A DNA stretch of 64,000 nucleotides from Verrucomicrobiota bacterium (lineage in GTDB: Bacteria; Verrucomicrobiota; Verrucomicrobiia; Opitutales; Opitutaceae), in NCBI GenBank assembly GCA_016721945.1, contig JADKHC010000011.1, forward strand, positions 62,001 through 126,000, given 5' to 3'. The notes below the pieces were generated by a model. That model was not told the DNA's origin, ran no database searches, and saw only the letters and a program-made list of their open reading frames with translations. A program made the translations under genes and the position numbers. Below are positions 54,991 through 63,781 of the stretch, one piece after another; positions within the stretch are counted from its first letter, which is position 1; each line of letters starts with the position of its first letter.

Positions 54991-55176
54991 TTAGGATTTG
55001 TCCGGGCTGGTGATCGTGGCGGATTTCTTATCGAGATCGCCGAAGAAATCATCCAGCGCCTTGTCGACCTTCACGTTCACATCGACCGTGATATGGGCTT
55101 CGACCGGTTGGAGTTTGACGTTGATGCAACCGCCAAGAAAGGCAGTGCAGCCTAGAAGAAGAAAACAGCGGTGCAT
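54991..55176 (-). CDS. ynbE: YnbE-like small lipoprotein
   Basis: A 61-residue lipoprotein. The lipobox LGGC follows a short hydrophobic signal (CFLLLGCTAFLGGC), then INVKLQPVEAHITVDVNVKVDKALDDFFGDLD, matching the YnbE family. I chose ATG at 55176 over the longer 55212 opening because it gives a standard signal. It sits 14 bases upstream of ydbL and about 46 bases downstream of the YdbH-like gene. In E. coli, YnbE is reported to pair with YdbH at the outer membrane. Confidence 0.86.
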   Translation of the reverse strand: MHRCFLLLGCTAFLGGCINVKLQPVEAHITVDVNVKVDKALDDFFGDLDKKSATITSPDKS

Positions 55177-55222
55177 GGTCAAAAATCTGCCTGAAGGAAT
55201 GGGCGCTGGCAACTGAGTTTCC

Positions 55223-56470
55223 TCAATGCGTTTCGAGCGAAAAGTTCTGTTTCATCCCGAGTTTCAATACAGCGTTGAGCGGACCCGCGACGTTCACATC
55301 GAAAGTCACTTCCTTGACCGCGCCACCCGCCTGCTCCGGCTGAGCGACAAGCCGCACCGTGGCCGAGCGCCCGCGTTCGTCGCCCTCCGGCGTGAGCTTA
55401 ACGTCGAGGGTTTTCACGCGCAGATCGGCTTTCCCGAGCTCGATCGCCTTCATGTCCGCATACGCCGGATTCACCGGCCGTATCCAGCGCGCCAAGGGCC
55501 CCAGCCACGCGGGCAACAAATCGAAACGCTCCGGCACATGCCCAGTCAAAAGCCCCAACGCCGGCGACAGCCGCACCACCGTCGGCTCATCGTTGTGGAG
55601 CGAGAGACTGCCTACACCCAATTGAAAATCCGTCGCTGCACTCCACTTCAAACGCACAACGCCATCGATCCGACCTCGCGCCTCAGCCAAACCGGCCGCC
55701 GGAACCAAAAGCACAATATCCTGCAAACCCACGCGGTCGATGTGCAGATTCATGTCCACGGACACCGGAAACAGCTGCACCTCGCACGGATCTGAAACCA
55801 TTTCACCACCGGCAATTTCCACCCGTGCCGCCGTCACAAAGAGACTGCGCTGCTCATTCAAAAAAGCCTGAATAAATACGCTCCGCGCTCCAAAACGTGG
55901 ATGCGTAACCGTGCGCACCGTAAGCTCAAACGGTGCCGTGCTGACCAACCGCGAAGCCGCAATATCGATGGCAAATTCACCTTCGAACGCGATGCCTTCC
56001 AGCGTCCAACCCTGCGTCGCGTGGGTGAGTACGCCGTCGCGCCACTCGACCGTGAGGCGGCCGACCGCTTGTCCCTGGCGCAAGGTTCCTTCGCCTGAAA
56101 GCGTTAAGGTTCCTTGCGCGGTCGCGGACGCCAAAGCCGGACTGAGCTGCGGCGCGATCAACGCAAGCCAGACAGCTGCATCAACGCGCGCCTCCTCGAT
56201 TCGCCACGTTCCCTCGCCAGTCAACAGATTGATCCGCCCACCCGCCATCAACTGCGTGCCCGAGGCGGCAATTTTGTAGATAAACGCCTGTTCGCCCGTC
56301 TCGCCTTTTTTGAACGCCAGTTTCCACGGCAGTAAAAATTCCGGACTGCGATCAAAGAGCTTAAGTTCTCCCACAATCTCGCCCTCAGCGGACGGCCATG
56401 CTGCCAGCGCGAACCCACGACTGATAGTCGCCAGCAAGACGAGCAATAAAACTGTGGTGAAACGACGCAC
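55223..56470 (-). CDS. ydbH: YdbH-like intermembrane lipid-transport protein, short form
   Basis: About 415 residues from the GTG at 56470. An N-terminal hydrophobic signal/anchor (FTTVLLLVLLATISRGFALA) leads into a beta-rich region of repeated strands. The C-terminal block GLQDIVLLVPAAGLAEARGRIDGVVRLKW resembles the conserved end of YdbH/AsmA-like proteins. It is under half the length of E. coli YdbH (about 880), so the bridge may be shorter or assembled differently. The call rests largely on the conserved neighbour pair YnbE-YdbL. An upstream in-frame start at 56548 is possible but adds a non-signal leader. Confidence 0.7.
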   Translation of the reverse strand: MRRFTTVLLLVLLATISRGFALAAWPSAEGEIVGELKLFDRSPEFLLPWKLAFKKGETGEQAFIYKIAASGTQLMAGGRINLLTGEGTWRIEEARVDAAVWLALIAPQLSPALASATAQGTLTLSGEGTLRQGQAVGRLTVEWRDGVLTHATQGWTLEGIAFEGEFAIDIAASRLVSTAPFELTVRTVTHPRFGARSVFIQAFLNEQRSLFVTAARVEIAGGEMVSDPCEVQLFPVSVDMNLHIDRVGLQDIVLLVPAAGLAEARGRIDGVVRLKWSAATDFQLGVGSLSLHNDEPTVVRLSPALGLLTGHVPERFDLLPAWLGPLARWIRPVNPAYADMKAIELGKADLRVKTLDVKLTPEGDERGRSATVRLVAQPEQAGGAVKEVTFDVNVAGPLNAVLKLGMKQNFSLETH

Positions 56471-56548
56471 ATCCCCCTTTTGACTAACCCCGCGTCCCTC
56501 CGCAAGCGGCAGCTGCTCGAACCTGAGGTTTACGACGGACCGCCACAT

Positions 56549-57053
56549 TGGGAAAGATGCTCAGGACAAGCTGCTCTGGGCCTTTCAGGAAACTGGAGAA
56601 GAGAGTTAATCTCGCGATTTGGCTTGAAGATGGAGGGCCGACGCCCTCGTCGGCCATGCGCGGTGAGGGCACCGCGCCTCCAACCAAGCCGAAGCCGTTC
56701 AACCCTGCTCACGGTCCGCGACAAGCTTCGGGGTATTGGAAACAGTGGGAATAAAAACAGCTACGCCGCCGATGCAGTCGACAGGTCTAAAAGCTCGCCA
56801 TGAGTCCGGGTATGATTCACAAAACGCTCACTATGGAAGCCCAACCCAAACGCCTCCTTATCGGGAAACCCAACGCCAACAGCAGTCAGCAAACACCTGA
56901 CCGAACCCTTTGTTTTGAAAACCGAGAATGCGCCCACGTCCATAATCCGGGAAAAGAACCTCGATGCTAAAAAAACTGCTTCCCTCCGGATTTGAAGACT
57001 AAGCCCATAACTTCCAGATAATTTTCCACCTACACAACTTTCGGCATAAACAT
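56549..57053. other. Gene-poor interval with a REPIN and a doubtful open frame
   Basis: About 500 bases. It contains the family 3 REPIN at 56631-56682. Next, CAAGCTTCGGGGTATT at about 56728 recurs as CAAGCTGCGGGGTATT near 25981, a minor second dispersed word. The remaining 56761-57053 has only a minus-strand open frame of 143 codons that overlaps the next gene and has no recognisable domain. Confidence 0.6.
56631..56682. repeat. GGAG-type REPIN (family 3)
   Basis: TGGAG, stem GGCCGACG, loop CCCT, CGTCGGCC; spacer ATG-like; GCGCGGTG, AGGG, CACCGCGC, CTCCA. Both halves are perfect 8-bp hairpins; the best preserved copy of this family here. Confidence 0.85.
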
Positions 57054-57362
57054 ATGGCAGGCAAAAGCAGAAAATCCGCCGATCTATGGCAACGACGTTT
57101 CGAACACACCAAGCTTCATCTTGGACATGGGGCCGCAGGTGTTGACAAAGTCGCGCAGAATTTAGGCCGCACCCTCGAAGGATCATCTCCATCGAAGGTT
57201 TCGCGTTCAGAAATTATTGCCCTAGCCGTCAAATTCCAAGCTGCAGGACTCGAATATTCTGAGATATTGAAACGAGTGAATGCTAGTTTCGTCTCAAGCA
57301 TGGGTTACATATCTCAAGTTTTGAAAGACTCAGAAGTAGGACCGAAGGGCAAAAAGCCATGA
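57054..57362 (+). CDS. Hypothetical small protein
   Basis: A 102-residue basic protein with no domain I recognise. It looks helical: SRSEIIALAVKFQAAGLEYSEILKRVNASF could form a short helix-turn-helix-like segment (about 52-82). Lysine-rich at both ends, without signal or membrane segments. AT-richer than the adjacent operons, as are the next three genes, which suggests a small acquired patch. Possibly a DNA-binding protein, but this is a guess from composition. Confidence 0.5.
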   Translation: MAGKSRKSADLWQRRFEHTKLHLGHGAAGVDKVAQNLGRTLEGSSPSKVSRSEIIALAVKFQAAGLEYSEILKRVNASFVSSMGYISQVLKDSEVGPKGKKP

Positions 57363-57495
57363 TCTTTTTCAGCACGCCACATCGTGAAACCAAAGAGCCG
57401 AACCAGGCGCCACTACCAACGCCTATGCTCACACGTTTTTTATTTATCTCGGCTCGCCGATATGACGCGTCAGACATTTAACGTGTAGGCAAACC

Positions 57496-58095
57496 ATGAA
57501 TCCATTGTTTCACTTTCCCGAGATATCCACAGCACGTCTTCGTTTGCGGCAGCCGAGGATGAATGATGCAGATGCTCTATTTTCATATCGCTCGCGTGAC
57601 GATTTCAGCGCCGTTGCTCGCGTCCCACGCTTTACGCATAAGTGGGAAGCCGAAGCGCACATATTCACCACGCTTCAAGGATATTATCAGCAGAAGAAAG
57701 TATGCTGGTTTATTGAGCTCATCGATGGGTCACCTGTTGTTGGCTCAGTTTCGCTGCTTGCGATGAAAGATGATTCTATCGGTTCCTCCCATCGCCTTGA
57801 GATTTCTTCCGAAATATCGCCAGAGTACCGGAGCAAAGGATTAGCCACTGAAGCCAAGAAGGCCATTATTTCGTGGGCCTTTTTGGTGTTTCCGTCACTT
57901 AGGCGAATTCATTCGGAGATTGCGGCGAGCAATACCGCGTCGATCCATGTAAATGAGAAACTTGGTTTTCAAAAAGAAGGAAGGCTTCGAGCATTTGAAG
58001 CCCAAGAGGGTGATGTTGTGGTAATGTCATTTCTCAGAGAAGATCAAACGGAGCCCAACAAGGCGCTAGTGCCAAAGCCTACGGCACAGCTTTAA
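57496..58095 (+). CDS. GNAT family N-acetyltransferase (RimJ/RimL type)
   Basis: A 199-residue acetyl-CoA-dependent acetyltransferase. It starts ISTARLRLRQPRMNDADALFSYR, typical of the RimJ/RimL group. The acetyl-CoA loop is SPEYRSKGLATEAKKAIISWAF (R-x-K-G-x-A), followed by IAASNTASIHVNEKLGFQKEGRLR with the usual N-x-x-S and E-K-x-G-F. Substrate may be an N-terminal amine or small molecule; unknown. It lies 64 bases upstream of the toxin-antitoxin pair and shares its composition. Confidence 0.9.
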   Translation: MNPLFHFPEISTARLRLRQPRMNDADALFSYRSRDDFSAVARVPRFTHKWEAEAHIFTTLQGYYQQKKVCWFIELIDGSPVVGSVSLLAMKDDSIGSSHRLEISSEISPEYRSKGLATEAKKAIISWAFLVFPSLRRIHSEIAASNTASIHVNEKLGFQKEGRLRAFEAQEGDVVVMSFLREDQTEPNKALVPKPTAQL

Positions 58096-58159
58096 CGTTG
58101 GCAAAAAGGCCGCAAGGGCAGCTATTGACCAAGCTGCAATCATCCACATTGTTTTCTCC

Positions 58160-58378
58160 ATGCCGACACTCGAAAAGCAACTCGCGACCGTAGCTATGGC
58201 ACTACCACCCCATAAGCGTGCGAAGCTCGCAGGGCTGATTCTCGATAGTATTGAGACCAAGCGAGATAAGGTGATTGCTGTAAAGTGGGCAACTGAGGCT
58301 GAATCGCGAGCTAAGGCCCATAAAAAGGGTCTGCTCAAGGCAGTGTCGCTGGAACGTGCCTTTGGCTTTTCGGTGTGA
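58160..58378 (+). CDS. Putative addiction-module antitoxin (RelB/CHP02574-like)
   Basis: A 72-residue protein of the putative addiction-module component family. It opens LEKQLATVAMALPPHKRAKLAGLILDSIE, the conserved N-terminal helix pair, and has a basic middle and C-terminal part (ESRAKAHKKGLLKA) that would wrap the toxin. Its stop overlaps the toxin start (GTG at 58375), so the two are coupled in the usual antitoxin-first order. Expected to bind its own promoter with the toxin; no operator palindrome was identified. Confidence 0.85.
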   Translation: MPTLEKQLATVAMALPPHKRAKLAGLILDSIETKRDKVIAVKWATEAESRAKAHKKGLLKAVSLERAFGFSV

Positions 58379-58668
58379 AGATCGAGGTACTTGAGGTAGC
58401 CCGTCAGGAATTTGACGAAGCCTACGTGTACTACGAGACCCAGCAGGCTGGGCTTGGTGAGGGGTTTCGAGAATCCGTAAAAGAACAAGTGCAGAAAATT
58501 GTGGCCCATCCAAATGCTTGGATGTTGCTTCGCGCGGGGATTCGGAAATGTCGGGGTTCTCGTTTTCCGTACGATGTTATCTACCAGAAGAACGGTGACT
58601 CGATTTTGGTTTTGGCGCTCGCCCACAGAAAACGTCGACCGTTGTATTGGCAGGATCGAATTCAGTAA
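58375..58668 (+). CDS. RelE/ParE family toxin
   Basis: A 97-residue toxin. MKIEVLEVARQEFDEAYVYYETQQAGLGEGFRESV gives the N-terminal strand and helix pair of ParE/RelE proteins. RKCRGSRFPYDVIYQKNGDSILVLALAHRKRRPLYWQDR gives the basic beta sheet and conserved C-terminal R-P-x-Y-W. The terminal form resembles ParE (gyrase-targeting) more than RelE (mRNA-cleaving), but target identity is not certain. Start is GTG at 58375, overlapping the antitoxin. Confidence 0.88.
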   Translation: MKIEVLEVARQEFDEAYVYYETQQAGLGEGFRESVKEQVQKIVAHPNAWMLLRAGIRKCRGSRFPYDVIYQKNGDSILVLALAHRKRRPLYWQDRIQ

Positions 58669-58752
58669 TACGACAAAGGCGAACGATGAGCGAACCCAGA
58701 AAAATAGCCTACCAGCGGCTATAGCGGTTCCAGAAAAGTTGTAGCCGGCGAT

Positions 58753-58821
58753 ATAGGGGCGCCATCTTGTTGCGACCAAGTCCGAGACTTACGGAAAGGG
58801 CGCAGAAGTTCTGCGCCCTTA
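58753..58821. repeat. Degenerate REPIN of family 1
   Basis: ATAG replaces GTAG at the left and CTTA replaces CTAC at the right. The left stem is broken (GGGCGCCA against TTGCGACC); the right stem GGGCGCAG/CTGCGCCC is intact. It lies between the toxin gene and the 3' end of glgP. Confidence 0.7.
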
Positions 58822-58854
58822 AATCGTAATTAGCGGTTCAAATCGGTTCGCTAC

Positions 58855-61377
58855 TCAGACCGGCACCTGCGGCAGGGTCCAGATCTGTTCGGCGTATTCG
58901 CGGATGGTGCGGTCGCTGGAGAACTTGCCCATGCGGGCAGTATTCAGGATCGCCATACGTGCCCATTCGGACTGGTTGCGGTAGGCTGCGTCCACCCGGG
59001 CATGGCTTTCGACATAGCTGCGGAAATCGGCCAGCACCATGAACGGATCGCCACCGCCAAGCAGGCTCTGATGTACGAGACTGAAGGCGTTGTGCTCGTT
59101 CGGCGTGAAATAATTCGAGCCCAGCCAGTCGACGATGGCGCGGAGTTCCTCATCGTTGTTGTAGTAGTCCCAGGGATTGTAACCGCTGGCGCGCAGAGCC
59201 TCGACCTCGTCGACCTCCATGCCGAAGATGAAGATATTCTCGTCGCCAACCTCTTCCTTGATTTCGACGTTGGCACCGTCGAGCGTACCGATAGTGAGCG
59301 CACCGTTGAGCGAGAGTTTCATATTGCCGGTACCGGAGGCTTCCTTGCCTGCGGTGGAAATCTGTTCGGAGAGATCGGCGGCCGGGATGATTTTTTCGGC
59401 TAGCGATACACGGTAGTTCGGCAAGAAGGCGACCTTGAGTTTACCCTGAATGCGGTCGTCGTGGTTGATCTTGTGGCCGATGAGATTGATCGCGCGAATG
59501 ATGTTTTTCGCGAGGTCGTAGCCTGGCGCAGCCTTGGCGGCGAAGACAAAGACGCGCGGTACGATGTCGAGCGAAGGATTCTGCAACAGGCGGCGATAGA
59601 GTGCGAGAATATGCAGCAGGTTTAGGTGCTGCCGCTTGTACTCATGCAGGCGCTTGATCTGCACGTCGAAGAGCGCGTCGGGCGAGACGTCGATGCCACA
59701 CTCGGTGCGGATAACGTCGGCAAGGTCGACTTTATTGGCACGCTTAACCGCCATGAATTCCTTCTGGAAACTGGTGTTGGTCGCGTGTTTTTCGAGAGCG
59801 CGTAGCTGATCGAGATCGGCCGCCCAGTCGGTATTGCCGAGGGTTTTCGTCAACAACGATGACAGACGAGGGTTGCACGCGAGCAGCCAGCGACGCGGGG
59901 TGATTCCGTTGGTCTTGTTCTGGAATTTGCCCGGGTAGAGTGCATCGAACTCGGGGAAGAGATTCTTTTTCAGCAGCTCGGTGTGCAGCGCAGCCACGCC
60001 GTTGACGGCATGTGAGCCGGCAACCGAGAGGTTGGCCATGCGCACGGATTTTTCGCCATGTTCGTCGATGAGCGAGCACGCGCGTTTCTTATTGTCATCG
60101 CCCGGCCACTTGAGCTCGACCGTCTGCATGACGCGGCTGTTGATGTCGAAAATGATCTGTAGGTGGCGCGGCAATACGCGGGCAAAAAGCGGCACACCCC
60201 AGCGCTCAAGTGCTTCTGGGAGCAGCGTGTGGTTCGTGTAGCCGAAGGTTTTGGTGACAATGTCCCAGGCACGATCCCACGGTATATTTTCCTCATCGAG
60301 GAGGATGCGCATGAGCTCGGGCACGGCAACTGCGGGATGTGTGTCGTTGAGCTGCACGGCAACCTTGTCGGAGAAATTATCCCAGTTGTTGCCCGCGCTC
60401 CGGTGCCGGATGTGGCGGCGGATAATGTCACGCAGCGAGCAGGCGACAAAGAAGTACTGCTGCACGAGGCGCAGTTCCTTGCCGTTCTCGGTTTTGTCGT
60501 TCGGATATAGTACCTTTGAAATGGTTTCGCCGAGGGCCTTCTCGCGGACGGCCTCCATGTAGCCGCCGGAGTTAAAGGCAGTGAGATCGAATTCTTCGGT
60601 CGAGCGCGAGCGCCAGAGACGAAGGAGATTTACGGTCTTGGTGCCGTAGCCTGCGATCGGAATATCGTAGGGTACGCCGAGGATGGTCCGGGCGTTGACC
60701 CATTTCGGGCGATAGTTGCCGTGGTCGTCGAAAACGTTTTCGACCTGACCGTAGATCTTGACCTGCTGCGCATACTCGGGGCGCATAACCTCCCAAGGCG
60801 TACCAAAAATCATCCAGCTGTCGGGATGCTCGATCTGGCTGCCGTTGACGAATTCCTGTTTGAACAAACCAAATTCGTAATGAATGCCGTATCCAATTGC
60901 TGGATAATCCTGCGTGGCCAGCGAATCGAGGAAACACGCGGCCAGACGGCCGAGACCACCGTTGCCCAGGCCCATGTCGACCTCCTGCTCGCGGACTTTC
61001 TCGTAGTCGACGCCGAGCTCACGCAACGCCGTGACGGTAGATTCAACGATGCCGGTGTTATAAAGATTATTCTCCATCAGCCGCCCCATGAGGTACTCGA
61101 GCGAGAAATAATAGAGGCGCCGAACATTTTGGTCGTTATGCACGCCCTGCGTGACGATGAGCCGCGCCAGCACATGCTCACGCACCGCGAGCGCAGTCGA
61201 AATCCACCAGTCGCGCGTGCCCGCGGTGTGCGTGTCGCGAGCGAGCGTATAGGTGAGGTGTCGCAGGATGGATTGCTTGATCTTAACGTTGTCAGCCCCG
61301 AGGGCGATGGCACCGGCCGCGCCGGAAGGAGCCGAGGTGCGTACAGGACTTTTCTTGGATTTGGTAGAGGCGGCCAT
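58855..61377 (-). CDS. glgP: Glycogen/maltodextrin phosphorylase
   Basis: PLP-dependent release of glucose 1-phosphate from alpha-1,4-glucans. 840 residues, normal for family GT35. VDMGLGNGGLGRLAACFLDSLATQ is the N-terminal hallmark; EASGTGNMKLSLNGALTIGTLDGANVEI holds the PLP-binding lysine (about residue 687) and the glucose site. The alanine/lysine-rich first 30 residues look like a nonconserved leader. No other glycogen gene is next to it; malQ lies 53 kb away in the window. Confidence 0.97.
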   Translation of the reverse strand: MAASTKSKKSPVRTSAPSGAAGAIALGADNVKIKQSILRHLTYTLARDTHTAGTRDWWISTALAVREHVLARLIVTQGVHNDQNVRRLYYFSLEYLMGRLMENNLYNTGIVESTVTALRELGVDYEKVREQEVDMGLGNGGLGRLAACFLDSLATQDYPAIGYGIHYEFGLFKQEFVNGSQIEHPDSWMIFGTPWEVMRPEYAQQVKIYGQVENVFDDHGNYRPKWVNARTILGVPYDIPIAGYGTKTVNLLRLWRSRSTEEFDLTAFNSGGYMEAVREKALGETISKVLYPNDKTENGKELRLVQQYFFVACSLRDIIRRHIRHRSAGNNWDNFSDKVAVQLNDTHPAVAVPELMRILLDEENIPWDRAWDIVTKTFGYTNHTLLPEALERWGVPLFARVLPRHLQIIFDINSRVMQTVELKWPGDDNKKRACSLIDEHGEKSVRMANLSVAGSHAVNGVAALHTELLKKNLFPEFDALYPGKFQNKTNGITPRRWLLACNPRLSSLLTKTLGNTDWAADLDQLRALEKHATNTSFQKEFMAVKRANKVDLADVIRTECGIDVSPDALFDVQIKRLHEYKRQHLNLLHILALYRRLLQNPSLDIVPRVFVFAAKAAPGYDLAKNIIRAINLIGHKINHDDRIQGKLKVAFLPNYRVSLAEKIIPAADLSEQISTAGKEASGTGNMKLSLNGALTIGTLDGANVEIKEEVGDENIFIFGMEVDEVEALRASGYNPWDYYNNDEELRAIVDWLGSNYFTPNEHNAFSLVHQSLLGGGDPFMVLADFRSYVESHARVDAAYRNQSEWARMAILNTARMGKFSSDRTIREYAEQIWTLPQVPV

Positions 61378-61492
61378 GATATTTAAGAAAGCTTATAGAA
61401 ACAGAAACTGTGCCAAAGACAATGAGATGCCACGGAGATTTTAGTCCACGCGACAGTATCAGGGTGGCTGCTTGTGCTACGTCACAATCAGT

Positions 61493-63310
61493 TCATTTCT
61501 GAAATCTTCGTGCAAGTTCGCCATGGCTCAGCTCGATCTGGGTCGGTCGTCCCAAAGGGCTGGTTAGTGGCGCGCGGCAGGCAAAAAGCTGCGTCAACAC
61601 GCCCTGAAGCTCGGCCTCCCCCGCCGCTTCCGGCAAACGAATGGCTTTCGCAACCGCTAGCCGCGCCAATTCGTCGCGCGCAACATCTACATTTTTCTCC
61701 TGCAAACGACCTTCTCGCAACGCACCGAGCAGGTCGCGCACAAATGGTTCGGCATCGGTCGGCTCCATCCACGCCGGCACGCTTTCGATACGGAAGAAAT
61801 TACGCCCAAACTCGACGATCTCGAAACCGTGCCCATTGAAAAACTCCAGCCGGTCGAGCAACAGCGCCGTCGCGATCGAGTCTAGTTCCACCGGCACAGG
61901 CAGCAGCAAGCGCTGACTCGGCACCTGGCCTTCGCGAAACTGCGCCTGCAGCCGCTCGAACCAGATGCGCTCGTGCGCCGCCCGTCGGTCGAGCAAGACA
62001 AGGCCCGCCGGAGTCTCGAACAATGCATAAGCACCATGTGCCAGCCCCAGAAAACGCCACGCACGAGTCGGGCTGCGGGGCGGCGCGGGCTGAGTGGGTG
62101 CGACTGTCGCAGCAGTTGGAGACGGCGGCTGGATCGGAGCCTGAGGTTGAAGGTAGGGCGCGTTATCCTTAACGCGCCGCTCCGGAATAGCGGTGATAAC
62201 ACTCGACGTGACAGACGGTGCAACCTGCGGCGCTAATGGCTGGTTCGCTATCCGGCCCGTATCGCCGATCGTCGCCGCACCCGCGTTTCCATTCCCAACC
62301 GCAACAGGTGCCGCAGCCTGACCGAACTCACGCAAACGCCCTAAGATCGCACGGATCACAAACGACCGCACTGAAGCCTCGCTGCGGAAACGCACTTCGC
62401 GTTTCGCCGGATGCACATTCACATCGACCGCCGCCGGATCGATGTCGAAAAACACGAACGCCACCGGGTAACGCCCCTTCGGCAACGATTCGTGAAAGCT
62501 CTCGATTAGTGCGTAATTCAAGGTTCGGCTATCGACCGGCCGTTGATTCACGAAGCAGATCATCTCGTGCCGCGTCGAGCGGCCAACGCCCGGCCGACCG
62601 ACCAGACCGCGCAACTTCATGCCGGGCTCATCCGCCTCCAGCGTGAGCAGTCCCTCGGCCGTCTGCTTACCGAAAATCCCCGCGATGCGTTCTTCGAACG
62701 TCGTGCATTGCGGCGAACGAAAAATCGCGCGGCCATCCTCGATCAACGAAAACGCCACCTGCGGAAACGCCAGCGCGTAGAGCCGCACGCCATGGATGAT
62801 GTGCGCCGCCTCAGTCGTGTCAGTCTTGAGAAACTTCCGGCGTGCCGGGACCGAGTTGAAAAGATGCGAGACCTCAATCCGTGTGCCCACCGGACGTCCA
62901 CAATCGCGAACATGCACCATCCGCCCGCCGTTGATCACGATCTCCACGCCAGCATCGGTCGAGGCTTCGCGTGTTTGTAGGGTAAAATGCGATACACTCG
63001 CAATCGAAGGCAGCGCTTCGCCGCGAAAACCAAACGTCGCCAGCCGGTTCAGGTCGTCGGCCTCGGCGATCTTGCTCGTCGCATGGCGTTCCAGCGCCAG
63101 CAGCGCATCGTCGCGCGACATGCCGCTCCCGTTATCCTCGATCCGCATGTACGAACGCCCGCCGTGGTTAAACTCCACCTCGATGCGCGTCGCGCCCGCG
63201 TCGAGAGCGTTTTCCACGAGCTCCTTCACGACTGCAGCCGGGCGCTCAATCACCTCGCCAGCAGCGATTTGATTGGCAACACGATCAGGCAGGACGCGGA
63301 TCTTCGACAT
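61493..63310 (-). CDS. mutL: DNA mismatch repair protein MutL
   Basis: Couples MutS mismatch recognition to strand removal. 605 residues. GHKL ATPase motifs are all present near the N-terminus: KELVENALDAGATRIEVE, IEDNGSGMSRDDALLALERHATSKI and FGFRGEALPSIASV. A proline-rich linker (about 335-420) joins the C-terminal dimerisation domain. The endonuclease motif DQHAAHERI-type region reads LLDRRAAHERIWFERLQAQF, with Arg-Arg in place of the usual Gln-His, and no DQHA-x2-E-x4-E motif, so it is probably the non-nicking type. Confidence 0.95.
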   Translation of the reverse strand: MSKIRVLPDRVANQIAAGEVIERPAAVVKELVENALDAGATRIEVEFNHGGRSYMRIEDNGSGMSRDDALLALERHATSKIAEADDLNRLATFGFRGEALPSIASVSHFTLQTREASTDAGVEIVINGGRMVHVRDCGRPVGTRIEVSHLFNSVPARRKFLKTDTTEAAHIIHGVRLYALAFPQVAFSLIEDGRAIFRSPQCTTFEERIAGIFGKQTAEGLLTLEADEPGMKLRGLVGRPGVGRSTRHEMICFVNQRPVDSRTLNYALIESFHESLPKGRYPVAFVFFDIDPAAVDVNVHPAKREVRFRSEASVRSFVIRAILGRLREFGQAAAPVAVGNGNAGAATIGDTGRIANQPLAPQVAPSVTSSVITAIPERRVKDNAPYLQPQAPIQPPSPTAATVAPTQPAPPRSPTRAWRFLGLAHGAYALFETPAGLVLLDRRAAHERIWFERLQAQFREGQVPSQRLLLPVPVELDSIATALLLDRLEFFNGHGFEIVEFGRNFFRIESVPAWMEPTDAEPFVRDLLGALREGRLQEKNVDVARDELARLAVAKAIRLPEAAGEAELQGVLTQLFACRAPLTSPLGRPTQIELSHGELARRFQK

Positions 63311-63367
63311 GGACGGTGCCGATCATTATAATTCCCCGAAACCAAACAAGCTTCATCGCGGGACTGA

Positions 63368-63447
63368 TTCCGCGCTTCCGCTCTTCCGTGTTTCAGCGAA
63401 AAATCTTTCAGAAAATCGCGAAAGCGCTGAAGGGCGGAAACGCGGAA
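63368..63447. repeat. Inverted repeat with 52-base loop
   Basis: TTCCGCGCTTCCGC at 63368-63381 and GCGGAAACGCGGAA at 63434-63447 pair in 13 of 14 positions. Same general plan (paired low-complexity arms, loop of tens of bases) as 12647-12735. Confidence 0.7.
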
Positions 63448-63682
63448 TTAGGAATTTCGAAGCCTCGATCAGATAATCGCGAAATCACGGAAGCGCTGAC
63501 GATATGAAGTCAGGGATCTCTCCGATTCAGACTGGGTCACAGAGGCCGGAAGAGGATGCACAGAGTGTCACGGAGAACAGAGGCAGAATCCTAGGCGGAT
63601 ACCTATTCAACGCTCTCGATCGACGGTTTGAGTTCCGTGGCGCTCTGTGTCCGAGCTCCGTGTTCTCTGTGATAAATGTATT

Positions 63683-63743
63683 TGGAGGGCGGGTGCCCTC
63701 ACCCGCCTGAACACGAATGTGCGGTGAGGGCACCGCACCTCCA
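63683..63743. repeat. GGAG-type REPIN (family 3)
   Basis: TGGAG, stem GGCGGGTG, loop CCCT, CACCCGCC; a longer spacer; GTGCGGTG, AGGG, CACCGCAC, CTCCA. Compensating base changes keep both stems paired relative to the copy at 56631. Confidence 0.83.
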
Positions 63744-63781
63744 TCGACAGAGGAAGACCGAGCGTTTCCACGATAAAAAAC

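Larger units (their letters stand above)
63311..63781. other. Gene-free interval of nested inverted repeats
   Basis: About 470 bases with no supportable gene. From left: an imperfect inverted repeat 63368-63447; inverted words of the type CACAGAG...CTCTGTG across 63539-63675; and a family 3 REPIN at 63683-63743. Short open frames here have no coding character. Confidence 0.7.

Noticed and set aside
56761..57192. 143-codon minus-strand open frame
   Set aside because: It overlaps the plus-strand gene at 57054, has no family resemblance and no good ribosome-binding site; a decayed gene remains possible.
58066..58779. 237-codon open frame opposite the toxin-antitoxin genes
   Set aside because: It is entirely antisense to two well-supported overlapping genes and has no recognisable domain.
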